Shown here: positions 1 to 8,736 of the stretch, in pieces
Layout of the letters: every line of letters starts with the position of its first letter
How positions within the stretch are numbered: the stretch's first letter is position 1
Virus record (IMG/VR): IMGVR_UViG_3300009129_001143
Coordinates: 1 to 58,119 of that record
Direction: 5' to 3' (one strand)
Source of the DNA: a virus
DNA length: 58,119 nucleotides
Translations under genes and position numbers: made by a program
The notes under the pieces: generated by a model
What the model saw: only the letters and a program-made list of their open reading frames with translations
Told to the model about the DNA's origin: nothing
Database searches by the model: none

Positions 1-1
1 A

Positions 2-93
2 GGACCTGTTGGAACTCAAGGACCTCAAGGAGACGCAGGACCTACTGGAACTCAAGGACCTCAAGGAGACGCAGGACCTACTGGAACTCAAGG
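2..93 (+). repeat. 36-bp tandem repeat encoding collagen triplets
   Basis: A 36-bp unit encoding 12 residues ([12 protein letters not shown]) runs at 2-37 (one GTT variant), 38-73 and partly 74-93, then decays into irregular Gly-X-Y codons. The near identity suggests recent expansion, and the array probably extends left of the window. Confidence 0.85.
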
Positions 94-511
94 TATTCAG
101 GGACCTCCGGGGCCTGAAGGACCTACAGGAAACACAGGACCTCAAGGTATCCAAGGAACTATAGGACCTGAAGGAGATGCAGGACCTTCTGGTCCTGACG
201 GACCACAAGGACAACCAGGAGCTACCGGAGCAGATGGAAATCCCGGAGCTACTATAGCCTTTTCAACTACAGGAACTAACCCCAATGTTGATGGTCCATC
301 TCCATCCTCTATGTGGAATCTTATAGATGCTTTGAAATCTCCTCCTATAGTAGATAAGGATATAGTTTGGCATATTCCTACTGATAGAACTTTTTTACTG
401 ACAGCGGGTAGTAGTTCGGGTACTGCTGTTTTTACAGAATATGAAAGAATGGTGAAAGGCGGTAATATAGTATTTGACGGAGACAATAAACGAATTGTAA
501 TAAGTGACTAA
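2..511 (+). CDS. collagen-like tail fibre/adhesin protein, 5' end missing
   Basis: The open frame enters from the left edge, so the start codon is outside the window; 169 residues are visible. About the first 80 residues are uninterrupted Gly-X-Y triplets ([12 protein letters not shown] and similar), typical of a collagen-like triple helix. A roughly 90-residue non-collagen tail follows, ending DNKRIVISD. In phages such Gly-X-Y regions act as rigid trimeric rods in tail fibres. The gene ends 2 bases before a 2-oxoglutarate oxygenase gene, suggesting co-expression and possibly modification of this protein. It opens a run of tail-fibre genes on the same strand. The collagen-like nature is seen directly; the virion role is inferred from context. 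Confidence 0.85.
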   Translation, partial: GPVGTQGPQGDAGPTGTQGPQGDAGPTGTQGIQGPPGPEGPTGNTGPQGIQGTIGPEGDAGPSGPDGPQGQPGATGADGNPGATIAFSTTGTNPNVDGPSPSSMWNLIDALKSPPIVDKDIVWHIPTDRTFLLTAGSSSGTAVFTEYERMVKGGNIVFDGDNKRIVISD

Positions 512-513
512 AA

Positions 514-1146
514 ATGAGAACAATAATTTTGAGGGATTTTTTCCCCAAGGAAAAAGCAGAAGAGCTTTCTAAAAACATTTATAATATGAACCCTACTTGG
601 TGGCGATATGCCTATAAAATGGGAGAAAGAACCGAATATCATATTGAAAATCAAAAAGATTCTAAATATTTAAAAGAACATTTAGAGGCAGATTTACATA
701 AAAGTTTAGATAGTGGCTTATACAGTTATAAATTTAGAAGAAGCGTTCCTCATGTGAAAAATTGTTCTTGTTTTTTATGTGAATTCTACGCTGACTATTT
801 AAATACTGAATTTATAGATACTTTAGTTAAAGAAACATTATTAGAAAAACCCTCTCTATTTGAAGCTTTTATTAGTTGTTACTCTGTGGGAGATTTTTTA
901 AATATGCATAAAGATCAAAAAAGGGGTGTTGCTTTTATATTTAATTTAACTCCCACATGGAGACCAGAATACGGAGGACTACTAAGTATAGAAAAAGAAA
1001 ATGGGCTTTTTAATACTATTTTTCCAGAATTTAATTCCTTAATACTAATAGAATTAAATAATATAGGGAAAAATCATTTTGTAAGTCAAGTTAGTTCTTT
1101 TGCTCCACACTCAAGGATAGCTATCAGTGGTTGGTTCAATGACTAA
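514..1146 (+). CDS. 2-oxoglutarate/Fe(II)-dependent oxygenase (prolyl-hydroxylase-like)
   Basis: The 210-residue protein has the double-stranded beta-helix signature of 2OG-Fe(II) oxygenases: an H-x-D pair at His132/Asp134 (MHKD), a WRPEYGG segment at 149-155, a distal His188 and Arg201 that would bind 2-oxoglutarate. The family hydroxylates peptide or small-molecule substrates using O2 and 2-oxoglutarate. A Cys-rich stretch at 84-89 (CSCFLC) precedes the core. It starts 2 bases after the collagen-like gene, so the pair is likely translated from one message. A role as prolyl or lysyl hydroxylase of the collagen-like fibre is an inference; the substrate could also be unrelated. Family assignment is firm from the motif order. 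Confidence 0.8.
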   Translation: MRTIILRDFFPKEKAEELSKNIYNMNPTWWRYAYKMGERTEYHIENQKDSKYLKEHLEADLHKSLDSGLYSYKFRRSVPHVKNCSCFLCEFYADYLNTEFIDTLVKETLLEKPSLFEAFISCYSVGDFLNMHKDQKRGVAFIFNLTPTWRPEYGGLLSIEKENGLFNTIFPEFNSLILIELNNIGKNHFVSQVSSFAPHSRIAISGWFND

Positions 1147-1185
1147 CTAATTAAATAAAAAGAAAAGACCTCGAAAAAATAATTC

Positions 1186-1214
1186 TTGACATTAGGCTAT
1201 TCAGTTGGTATAAT
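1186..1214 (+). promoter_or_regulatory. sigma70-type promoter P1 (TTGACA-N17-TATAAT)
   Basis: TTGACA lies at 1186-1191 and TATAAT at 1209-1214, with a 17-bp spacer. The upstream context AAAAAATAATTC matches the other promoters of the window. It sits in the only sizeable gap of this region and would drive the fibre genes from 1273. Confidence 0.85.
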
Positions 1215-1272
1215 TTTTTCATAATCTCAAAGTTTCACATAAAAGAAACAGGGTTTCCGGAAGTAAAGTTCT

Positions 1273-1641
1273 ATGTCATACACCCAGCGCGATCTATCCC
1301 CTCTGGTAAGAGGAGACGACTGGACGTTAAAACTTGTATTAACGTCAGACGGCTCTGTGCTTGATATTACAGGATATACCCTTTGGTTTACTTTAAAATC
1401 AAGTATAGATGATGAGGACCCCGGAGCGTTACAAGTAACCGCTACTCCTAGTATAGCAACAAGCCCTACAGAAGCTAGTCAAGGTATTGTATATATTACT
1501 GCTTCGAAAACTTTAACAGACGGTCTTACTCCTGGCACGTATAATTATGATGTTCAACAGGTAGATGGCTCAGGAAGTGTTCAAACATTGCTTATAGGAA
1601 AAGTAAAAGTGGTGAAGGACATTACTCGTAGTACTTCCTAA
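1273..1641 (+). CDS. BppU-like baseplate/tail-fibre N-terminal domain protein
   Basis: The 122-residue protein begins MSYTQRDLSPLVRGDDWTL and reads as a beta-sandwich. It resembles the N-terminal domain of phage baseplate upper proteins (BppU/DUF2479 type), which attach receptor-binding parts to the virion. It is a clear paralogue of the N-terminal half of the protein at 8737-9507: the opening residues, the central W-LTLKS motif and the closing LLIG-VKVV-D-TR segment correspond. It is the first gene after promoter P1 and is coupled to the next gene through TAATG at 1641. The function is inferred by resemblance and tail context. Confidence 0.6.
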   Translation: MSYTQRDLSPLVRGDDWTLKLVLTSDGSVLDITGYTLWFTLKSSIDDEDPGALQVTATPSIATSPTEASQGIVYITASKTLTDGLTPGTYNYDVQQVDGSGSVQTLLIGKVKVVKDITRSTS

Positions 1642-3482
1642 TGGCCGGCACTTACGCTATAATTAATAACACGACACTAACTGACGGCAATGGAGGAGCT
1701 AACGCGGCTGTCAACCTTAGTAATAAATATGCAGATGCCGTTTCATCTACAAATAACGACGCTGATAATGAAATCAATTATCAAGGTCTTTATGCCCTTT
1801 CTGTGAACACAAACAGAAGGGCAAATAGGGAAAGCGCGCTGCTTATAGATACAAGCACTACTGGAGCTAGTGCTGTCACTGATGTAGCAGGATATGTACT
1901 ACAAATATGGGCGTTTATTCCATTTTTTCCTAATCACGGAGTAGAGTTTGCTGCAGCGAACTGGGCAGGTATACAAGTAGTAGTTGCAGATGGGGGATTA
2001 AACGGCACCTCAAATATCAATACATACAGAGTGGACGGTAATAATGTCAACGTGAAAGGTGGCTGGCAGTTATACGTTGTAGATTTGAGAAATACTCCAA
2101 CGGGCGCAGACTCAAACCTTTCTGTGGCAACACTTGGATCGGCAGGAAGAGAACCGCAGTATGTAGGATGGACCCACTCAACTCTAGGTTTTGCTTTACG
2201 ACGTGATCCTTTGGCGGCTCTTGATTGTGCCAGATTCGGACGAATGCAGCTAAATGTAACTGGAGGAACTAACACTAGCGTATTGGCGCTTGATCCGGAA
2301 AATTCTTCAGCAGCAAACTTTTTTCAGATGTCCGAATACGATGACTATAATGCAGGAGCAACTCCCGCCAACGGCGCAGCAGTCGATGGAGGCTACCACA
2401 AATTCGGAATTTGTGAACCGAGTTTAGAAAGTAACGGTTATATTCTTCGAGGGGTGTGGTCAATAGGCACGTCTTCAACTTCTACTTATTTTGAAGATTA
2501 CAATAGCAGTATTAGCATAAGAGATGAATTTCTTACTTACACTGATTTTAACAGAATTGAAATTCGCAATGCTAGCAGTACAGCTAAATTTATAAATACT
2601 ATTGTCAACCTTGTTTTTAGAAGCGATAATATAAATGCTATATATGCTCCAGCTCAGCCTCGTGGCAATTTCGAAATGATTGACAATGCTACTGTTGTTA
2701 TGACTGGATGTTCTTTTAACGATATAGGAACATTTATCTTTCAGAGTAACGGCGATCTTCAAGATACGACATTTAGACGATGTGATCAAGTAACTCAAGG
2801 AGGTGCTAGTTTTGTCAGTTGTTCTTTTGAAGCTTCAACCGCCGATGTAGCACTGCTTTCGACTACCACAACGGCTAATGATATTGACAGCTGTAATTTT
2901 GTCGGCGATGGCACATCTCACGCGATCGACATTGGTGATGTTACAACGAGTACTTCTATTGATTGGACAAATACGTATGATGCTACAACATACTCAGGCA
3001 CGAATGTAGATGGCACAGCATCTACATCAGGTGATTCCGAAGTAATTTTGTGTAACGTGTCAGCAAGTCAAACTTTGACTATTAACGTTATTGGTGGTGT
3101 TACGATACCGTCTTATAGAAATGAAGGTAGTGGCGCTGTAGCCGTTATAGCAAGCGCCACTCTAACTATTGAAAACATTATAGACACTTCGGAAGTAAGA
3201 ATAATAGATAGAAGTACTAGTCCGAATACTGAATTAGCAGGAGTAGAATCGGTAGGCACTATCCCAAGTGGGGTGAGTGGTGTAACCGTTTCTTCAGACC
3301 CAAATAACGCAGGAAGATTTGTTGTAGAGTATAATTACGATCAATCCGATGCACCCATTGACTCACGAATTGTCGTGATGAATTTAGATTACATTCATTT
3401 TAGTCAGAATCTTTCGCTACCATCTTCAGGGCAAACTCTGTTTGTGTCGCAAGTAGCTGATCGAAATTATAGTAATCCATAA
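1641..3482 (+). CDS. tail fibre/virion structural protein, beta-rich
   Basis: The 613-residue protein is rich in Ser, Thr, Asn, Gly and Val. Its 300-450 region, with short repeated strands and cysteines (MTGCSFNDIG, SFVSCSFEAS, DSCNFVG), looks like a right-handed parallel beta-helix as found in phage fibres and tailspikes. I recognise no catalytic motif. The last residues are ADRNYSNP, nearly the same as the end of the next gene. The start codon overlaps the stop of the previous gene (TAATG). The call as a fibre or adhesin rests on composition, beta-helix-like spacing and neighbours. Confidence 0.55.
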   Translation: MAGTYAIINNTTLTDGNGGANAAVNLSNKYADAVSSTNNDADNEINYQGLYALSVNTNRRANRESALLIDTSTTGASAVTDVAGYVLQIWAFIPFFPNHGVEFAAANWAGIQVVVADGGLNGTSNINTYRVDGNNVNVKGGWQLYVVDLRNTPTGADSNLSVATLGSAGREPQYVGWTHSTLGFALRRDPLAALDCARFGRMQLNVTGGTNTSVLALDPENSSAANFFQMSEYDDYNAGATPANGAAVDGGYHKFGICEPSLESNGYILRGVWSIGTSSTSTYFEDYNSSISIRDEFLTYTDFNRIEIRNASSTAKFINTIVNLVFRSDNINAIYAPAQPRGNFEMIDNATVVMTGCSFNDIGTFIFQSNGDLQDTTFRRCDQVTQGGASFVSCSFEASTADVALLSTTTTANDIDSCNFVGDGTSHAIDIGDVTTSTSIDWTNTYDATTYSGTNVDGTASTSGDSEVILCNVSASQTLTINVIGGVTIPSYRNEGSGAVAVIASATLTIENIIDTSEVRIIDRSTSPNTELAGVESVGTIPSGVSGVTVSSDPNNAGRFVVEYNYDQSDAPIDSRIVVMNLDYIHFSQNLSLPSSGQTLFVSQVADRNYSNP

Positions 3483-3483
3483 C

Positions 3484-3519
3484 GGTCTTTTTAGACCAAA
3501 GCTGTGGGGTAGCCTACAG
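3484..3519 (+). other. two small hairpins between fibre genes
   Basis: GGTCT-TTTT-AGACC (3484-3497) is followed by CTGTGGG-GTAG-CCTACAG (3502-3519, one G-U pair). Neither has a clear U-tract, so they may be message-stability or weak attenuation elements rather than a terminator. Confidence 0.3.
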
Positions 3520-3536
3520 ATATAGGACCTTTTAAA

Positions 3537-5708
3537 ATGGCATCTATTAATACACCTATTACAGATCCGACAGATATTACCACAAGTTGGAGCAATGTCG
3601 GGTCGGGTATATTTGAATCTAGCGAAGTTTATATTAATGCAGATACAAAAGTATTTTACTTTAAAGAAGCAGGAAACTTTTCAACCGCAGGAGATGGAGT
3701 AACAGGACAAGCTCTTTATTCTTTCTTTAAGGACCGATGGAAGAATGAAGCCGACTTACCTCAATATGAATTTCCAATGCTTTCCATAACGAACGAACAG
3801 TTCGAATTTATTAATGGATGGAAAATGGATGATACTACAGACCTGAATACTCGTAAAATGATCAGAACTGCAGGCTGGTCTGAAGTAGAAACTGACGGTA
3901 CGGTTTCAAGAAAATATTACGGTTTTGTATCTCTGGGAACTCTTGGAGCCACAGATCAAATTTACTACGCTCAAGATTCAGGTTTTGAAGCTACTCTGGC
4001 AAATACTGAATATACTGATGCTGTAAATGAAGCTATTCAATTTTATGGTAACATTGATGCAACAGCCGGAGGTGATACTGCTGCTGATGATTTTATAGGA
4101 AGTGCATTAATTACAGGAATTACAAGCGCTTCTATTGTTGTAAGTACAAAAATAGTTAGTTCAACTGCACACGGACTCGAGGCAGGAGATGTAGTTAAAT
4201 TGGCTTCTGCAACAGATTCTGATATTGATGGATTTTATACTATTGACAGTGTTACCGCTAATACTTTTACTATTCGAGACACTTTACCTTCTGGGGCTTC
4301 TGATCAAAGCGATTTAACTGTTGATCAGGTTGGTTTTGATCGGTCAGATTATTTCAAAGCTTTTGTAAGAACGAGAAAAAAGACTTATGCTGATGCTGAC
4401 TTAGCGGATATTGGTGTAACTTCTACTACATATATCGTGTATCGTTTCCCAATTACAAATGCTGACGATCTTAATATTAATACTACAGATGATGCGGCAA
4501 TTACCGGTTCCACTATTAGCAGTATTGCAGGTGATGGAACCACAATCACGGTCGATACTAGTTCTGTGCATGGTTTATATGAGGGAGCACCAATTACTGT
4601 TTCGGGCGCCACTGGATACAATGGAAACTATGTTGTAGCAAGTGTAACTGATAACGATACTATAACAATCACCGACACTACAAGTGCAGGCACTGTAAGT
4701 ACTGGTACTTTAAAGCTGCGATATGTAGATGCTATGGATGTTACATATCTAGATAATCCCGATACCTTATCCGGAGATGTTGATATTAAGGGAAATTGGA
4801 CTACGGCTACCACATACACTTTAGGAGATGTTGTATTCGATGTAGGAAATTCTTCAAGTAACGCAGATGGAGCTAGATGGTACTATCTTAATGCAACTTC
4901 AGGTGACTCAACGGGAGCTAACCTTGCTGCAGATACTGTTAACAATACTTGGACTTTATGGACTGACGGTCAGAGAGATATTGAACAAGATGATACTTGG
5001 TCAGCCTATTCTTGTGTATATGATTTGAATAATGGAGGAGCAACTCCTGGGGCAACAAAAGAAGTTGCATACGAGTATGCTCAATACTTGCTTCGTCAGA
5101 CCACAGATATTAATGCAGGAACTAACACTAACCGTAAAGGAAAAATAGCAGATACTTTGGTATTTTTTGTAGGATCTACACTACATACTTATTCAGATAC
5201 AACTATTCCCTTTGCTGTTGTTCTTGATGATATTTCAGATTCAGATGTAAACAATGTACAGTATAATGACTTTGTGAATGCATCTCATCTTGCGCCTACA
5301 GTTGTTTCTGTTACTATCAACTTTAATAATAACTTGTATTTGGATACTGATTCAATATTTAAAGTATATTATACGACAGGGACAGATACAGGGTCAGGCA
5401 CTAGAGATTTCGGTACTCCCAGAGCTCTTGTTGTTAAGAGAACCTCAGGCGGCAACACTTTTGATGTAGGCTCTGATGTTAGTGATAATGTACCTAATGA
5501 TGGAGAATATGCATTTAACTATGCATACACAGCAGACGCTACTAACGGTAGGGCAACAGGCAGTAGTGCTGCAGATGTAAATATTACTATTGTTTCTATT
5601 GGATTAGAAACGGGACAATATGTAACTACTACGGGTGACATTACAAGCACAGGTGCGACATTTTCTATGGTTGCTCCTCTGGAAAGAAACTATAGTAATC
5701 CGGCATAA
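3537..5708 (+). CDS. large tail fibre/structural protein with repeated beta modules
   Basis: The 723-residue protein has a structured N-terminal 170 residues and then a repetitive beta-rich body. Two copies of a roughly 60-residue module are visible near residues 190-260 and 325-395, both following the pattern HGL-G--V--SGAT--DG-Y-I-SV--NTFTI-D. A third copy of the module occurs in the giant fibre at 10903-19392. The C-terminus LERNYSNPA matches the end of the preceding protein. A ribosome site (AGGA) precedes the ATG. The 169-residue or longer spacing between modules suggests stacked decoration domains. No enzyme motif is seen; tail-fibre assignment is by composition and position. Confidence 0.55.
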   Translation: MASINTPITDPTDITTSWSNVGSGIFESSEVYINADTKVFYFKEAGNFSTAGDGVTGQALYSFFKDRWKNEADLPQYEFPMLSITNEQFEFINGWKMDDTTDLNTRKMIRTAGWSEVETDGTVSRKYYGFVSLGTLGATDQIYYAQDSGFEATLANTEYTDAVNEAIQFYGNIDATAGGDTAADDFIGSALITGITSASIVVSTKIVSSTAHGLEAGDVVKLASATDSDIDGFYTIDSVTANTFTIRDTLPSGASDQSDLTVDQVGFDRSDYFKAFVRTRKKTYADADLADIGVTSTTYIVYRFPITNADDLNINTTDDAAITGSTISSIAGDGTTITVDTSSVHGLYEGAPITVSGATGYNGNYVVASVTDNDTITITDTTSAGTVSTGTLKLRYVDAMDVTYLDNPDTLSGDVDIKGNWTTATTYTLGDVVFDVGNSSSNADGARWYYLNATSGDSTGANLAADTVNNTWTLWTDGQRDIEQDDTWSAYSCVYDLNNGGATPGATKEVAYEYAQYLLRQTTDINAGTNTNRKGKIADTLVFFVGSTLHTYSDTTIPFAVVLDDISDSDVNNVQYNDFVNASHLAPTVVSVTINFNNNLYLDTDSIFKVYYTTGTDTGSGTRDFGTPRALVVKRTSGGNTFDVGSDVSDNVPNDGEYAFNYAYTADATNGRATGSSAADVNITIVSIGLETGQYVTTTGDITSTGATFSMVAPLERNYSNPA

Positions 5709-5713
5709 TTTAT

Positions 5714-5731
5714 AGGGGGGGCGACCCCCCT
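5714..5731 (+). terminator. GC-rich hairpin after fibre gene (weak terminator or attenuator)
   Basis: A run of G (5715-5721) and a run of C (5725-5730) form an AGGGGGG/CCCCCCT stem with a GCGA loop just after the stop at 5708. Only three T follow and the next ribosome site (AAGGA) begins 3 bases later. It may be a weak intrinsic terminator or an attenuator. Confidence 0.5.
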
Positions 5732-5743
5732 TTAAGGAACAAA

Positions 5744-5914
5744 ATGACAGATAAAGAAAAAAAGAAAGAATTAGATGAGGCTGTAGCATTTTTTGAAGAT
5801 TTTATTAACAAAACGCTACCCCAAAATATTGAAGGGGTAAACCCTATGGAGGTTATGAAGAGCTATAATCTCTTACGAAATGAATTATCAAAACTATATG
5901 TTGATATAGATTAA
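5744..5914 (+). CDS. small acidic/lysine-rich protein of unknown function (56 aa)
   Basis: ATG at 5744 with AAGGA 5-10 bases upstream opens a 56-residue frame to TAA at 5914. The protein starts MTDKEKKKELDEAVAFFEDF and ends KLYVDID; it is charged and probably alpha-helical. It fills the gap between two fibre genes on the same strand, with a good ribosome site and tight spacing, which supports it as real. In this position a small helical protein could be a chaperone or connector for fibre assembly, but I recognise no family. Confidence 0.65.
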   Translation: MTDKEKKKELDEAVAFFEDFINKTLPQNIEGVNPMEVMKSYNLLRNELSKLYVDID

Positions 5915-5945
5915 TTGCAAAAAGCAAAAGAATAGGAGTAAATAA

Positions 5946-7955
5946 ATGGCAGGCGAAAGAAGATATACCAGAATACCTCCTGAAAGTACTGGGGATAGAG
6001 TGTATATGGTATTTACTGCTGAAGTGCGGTATGATGCTAAAGACACAAATCATGTTTGGCAAATTGGGAAACATTATAATCTAACAGGGTCCATAGACTC
6101 TAATAATGATTTTTCAATTCATGTTCATGGAGTAGTAGAGGAAACTTCCACTACGGGTGTGTTAGCTGTTCATTATCAGAAATTAGCAAAGCACCAAGGA
6201 TACTCTCCCGAAAATGATGCAAATATACAATATGGGGGTGTAACTATAGCTACGGTTAATGGTACCCCCGTAGACGTATACATACCCGGACAAAATATTG
6301 TAGGCTATGATAATCCTGAATATGGTCTTGACATAGATATTACAGGCTCTGCAAATATGAGATTTGCAGAGGGTTTACCTCAGTTAGATGCTTGGGGTAA
6401 ATTAAGAATTTCTGGGGCTACTCAAATAGGGGATTATATTTTTAGTCAGGAAGAAATCTTAACTAATAATTTTTCTCCTACTAAGTTAAATGGTGGATAT
6501 GTAGATTTTCAATCTCTTAGGAAAAGTATTCGCGTAGGTATTGATAGTGCAGCAAGTGACTTTACAGCTACTACAGGTTTTGCCGCATGTTCTTCTAATA
6601 CATACCACCATTATGTTCCCGGCTCTTCCCATCTTTATATGGGAACTGCACGAATTAACGACCCTACCGCCGCTAATATTAGTAGGTCTTGGGGGTTGTT
6701 TGATGCTACTAATGGGTTTATGTTTAATGTATCTTCTGGCGGTACCTTGAATGTAATTATTAGAAGTTCTACTACGGGTACTAAAGTTGAGAATATAATT
6801 CCTTCCACTTCTTGGAACGGGGATAAACTTGACGGTTTAGGCGACTCTCAAACTGTTGTAGATTTGGCAAATAATAATATCTGGTGGATTGATATTCAAT
6901 GGCATGGAGCTGGACGGGTGCGTTTTGGTACTTACATAGATGGCCAAAGAGTATTATGCCATAGCTATTATCATGGTAATAATTATGATACTGCTATGAC
7001 CCAAACAGCATCTTTACCTACTTGTTATTCTATTGGGGCAACAGGTGCGGGTATAAGCTCAAATCTATTTATTGAGAGTTGGAGCTCCTCAGTATGGACA
7101 GAATCAACTATTGATTTAAGCGAAAAAGGTTCTCCTGCCACGTATGCAACCACTCATCATACTGTTACTGCAAACGTTTCTGATCCGTGGCAATATTTAG
7201 TTTCATTATCCCCTGAAGTCCTATTACCAGACGGGGATGTAAATCATTCGTTGTATCAACCCACCTCTATTAGCGCATATGCTTTTGATAGTGCAGCTTT
7301 AAACGGTGTGGATGCTATAATAGATTTGAAAGCTGAGTTGGCTTCTGTGCACAGTGGACACGATTTTACATTAATATCGGGGACTACTGTAGAACAATCT
7401 ACTGCAGGTACTTCATATGAGGCTGGAAAAGTGGTTTTAAATGAGATGTTTAAGGGTCGTTACGAAACAGATTTAACAGATACTTACAATAACTTTCAAT
7501 ATGGTGCATTAAAAAACTCCGCAGATGATGGAGGGACTATAATAAATAATGTCAAATCTATTAGTCAAGCCAGTCCCGCAGTAATTACTGTTAAAGATGG
7601 AGAAGTTCTACTACTTAGAGAAACTTCCTCTCAGGGAGACCCAGCCTTCCCTAAGAATATTAGCGAATATAACGGACGGTATGAATTTTATTCGTTGGGC
7701 GGTATGACAGAAGCTCATAGTCAATATCTTTATGTGAAACCTCTTTCTTCAACTACTGCTGCATTATACACAGATGAAGCATTGACCACTCCTTTTGATA
7801 CTACAGGATATACAGCGCATGATTTAAATACAGGGTATATAAAAGGTTTTAAGGGTTCTAGGTTAGTTTGGAGTTTCTTTGCCAAAACTCGTACAGCCTT
7901 ACATACTACGGTTAAACTAATGATTACAGTTAATTGGAAAGTGGTCATTCAGTAA
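5946..7955 (+). CDS. virion structural protein, probable tail fibre or baseplate component
   Basis: The 669-residue protein starts MAGERRYTRIPPESTGDRVY after an AGGAG site. The first 130 residues look like a compact attachment domain. The middle (about 150-420) contains aromatic, Gly and Trp-rich beta segments such as WWIDIQWHGAGRVRFGTYIDG that recall lectin- or jelly-roll-like folds seen in marine phage structural proteins. The C-terminal third is beta-rich without repeats. No catalytic motif is visible. It is followed with TAATG coupling by the gene at 7955. Assignment as structural is by position and composition only. Confidence 0.5.
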   Translation: MAGERRYTRIPPESTGDRVYMVFTAEVRYDAKDTNHVWQIGKHYNLTGSIDSNNDFSIHVHGVVEETSTTGVLAVHYQKLAKHQGYSPENDANIQYGGVTIATVNGTPVDVYIPGQNIVGYDNPEYGLDIDITGSANMRFAEGLPQLDAWGKLRISGATQIGDYIFSQEEILTNNFSPTKLNGGYVDFQSLRKSIRVGIDSAASDFTATTGFAACSSNTYHHYVPGSSHLYMGTARINDPTAANISRSWGLFDATNGFMFNVSSGGTLNVIIRSSTTGTKVENIIPSTSWNGDKLDGLGDSQTVVDLANNNIWWIDIQWHGAGRVRFGTYIDGQRVLCHSYYHGNNYDTAMTQTASLPTCYSIGATGAGISSNLFIESWSSSVWTESTIDLSEKGSPATYATTHHTVTANVSDPWQYLVSLSPEVLLPDGDVNHSLYQPTSISAYAFDSAALNGVDAIIDLKAELASVHSGHDFTLISGTTVEQSTAGTSYEAGKVVLNEMFKGRYETDLTDTYNNFQYGALKNSADDGGTIINNVKSISQASPAVITVKDGEVLLLRETSSQGDPAFPKNISEYNGRYEFYSLGGMTEAHSQYLYVKPLSSTTAALYTDEALTTPFDTTGYTAHDLNTGYIKGFKGSRLVWSFFAKTRTALHTTVKLMITVNWKVVIQ

Positions 7956-8545
7956 TGCCTAACATAGTTTTCAATTATGGTGAGTGGACTTATTGGGACC
8001 CTACGCTTGTTGGAGCCCAAAAGGTTACTTTTGATGGACCTAATAAACTAATATTAGTAAATGAAGGTGTAACAACTTTAGATGTTCAAATAGACGTTTA
8101 CTCTAACTGGAAAGAATGGTCTTTACAAATAGATAATACTAAATTTCTATCCGCCATATCTACATTAGGTGGAGACCCTATAACTTCGGAAACATTTGTA
8201 GGAGATACCTACTTTCTTGAAAATGGCTGGAGAATACAGCCTTGGACTAACTATAATGGTTATATACTAGATGTTGTAGGAAATATTTATACAAGAGAAC
8301 CTGGAGAAAATCCAGTGAATCCTACTCCTAGGGTATCTGTTACTTTGACTAGATCTAACATTACAGAAACAGCTCTAGTGGGCGGGACTACGACCACAAC
8401 TAGACTAGAAGAAATATGGAAAATGCTAGGTCTAGATTCGACAAACCCTCAAGTTATCAAAGATACTTCTATAACTGTGGGAGATATTACACTTTCTATA
8501 TCACAGAATGGAGTTCAAGAAAGTACAACAGTAACAAGATCATGA
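7955..8545 (+). CDS. tail-associated structural protein (196 aa)
   Basis: The start is taken as the ATG at 7955, which overlaps the TAA of the previous gene; an in-frame ATG 21 bases upstream is less likely. The product begins MPNIVFNYGEWTYWDPT. Its first 120 residues form a distinct Trp/Tyr-rich domain, and the C-terminal part (WKMLGLDSTNPQVI, then TSITVGDITLSIS) resembles short virion hinge segments. It overlaps the next gene by 4 bases (ATGA). I do not recognise the family, but similar small proteins sit between fibre genes of marine phages. Confidence 0.5.
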   Translation: MPNIVFNYGEWTYWDPTLVGAQKVTFDGPNKLILVNEGVTTLDVQIDVYSNWKEWSLQIDNTKFLSAISTLGGDPITSETFVGDTYFLENGWRIQPWTNYNGYILDVVGNIYTREPGENPVNPTPRVSVTLTRSNITETALVGGTTTTTRLEEIWKMLGLDSTNPQVIKDTSITVGDITLSISQNGVQESTTVTRS

Positions 8546-8736
8546 GTGTACAAAGAAGAATAGCAATTGCTACGAGAGGTTTCAGGGGAGACATTGGAGA
8601 AAAATTTTATGTAAATGAAGCCATTTCTTTAGACGAAGGTACTTTTAATGTAGATATTATAGAAACGGTCCCAGTAGCAACGATAGAAGTAATTAGTGTA
8701 GAGGTATCCTCTATAGATATTGAAGGAGCAATGTAA
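8542..8736 (+). CDS. small structural or accessory protein (64 aa)
   Basis: ATG at 8542 overlaps the TGA of the preceding gene (ATGA), giving a 64-residue protein starting MSVQRRIAIATRGFRGD and ending SIDIEGAM. An in-frame ATG at 8416 lies deep inside the upstream gene and is rejected. Alternating Val/Ile/Glu residues suggest beta strands. The stop is directly followed by the ATG of the BppU-like gene at 8737. Its function is unknown; it probably belongs to the fibre assembly. Confidence 0.6.
   Translation: MSVQRRIAIATRGFRGDIGEKFYVNEAISLDEGTFNVDIIETVPVATIEVISVEVSSIDIEGAM

Noticed and set aside
142-486. 114-residue minus-strand ORF with Gly/Pro repeats
   Set aside because: Reverse complement of Gly-X-Y codons gives Pro/Gly-rich shadow; the plus-strand collagen-like protein explains it.
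8416-8541. 106-residue version of the gene ending at 8736
   Set aside because: The first 42 residues would overlap the previous gene; the ATG at 8542 forms an ATGA junction.
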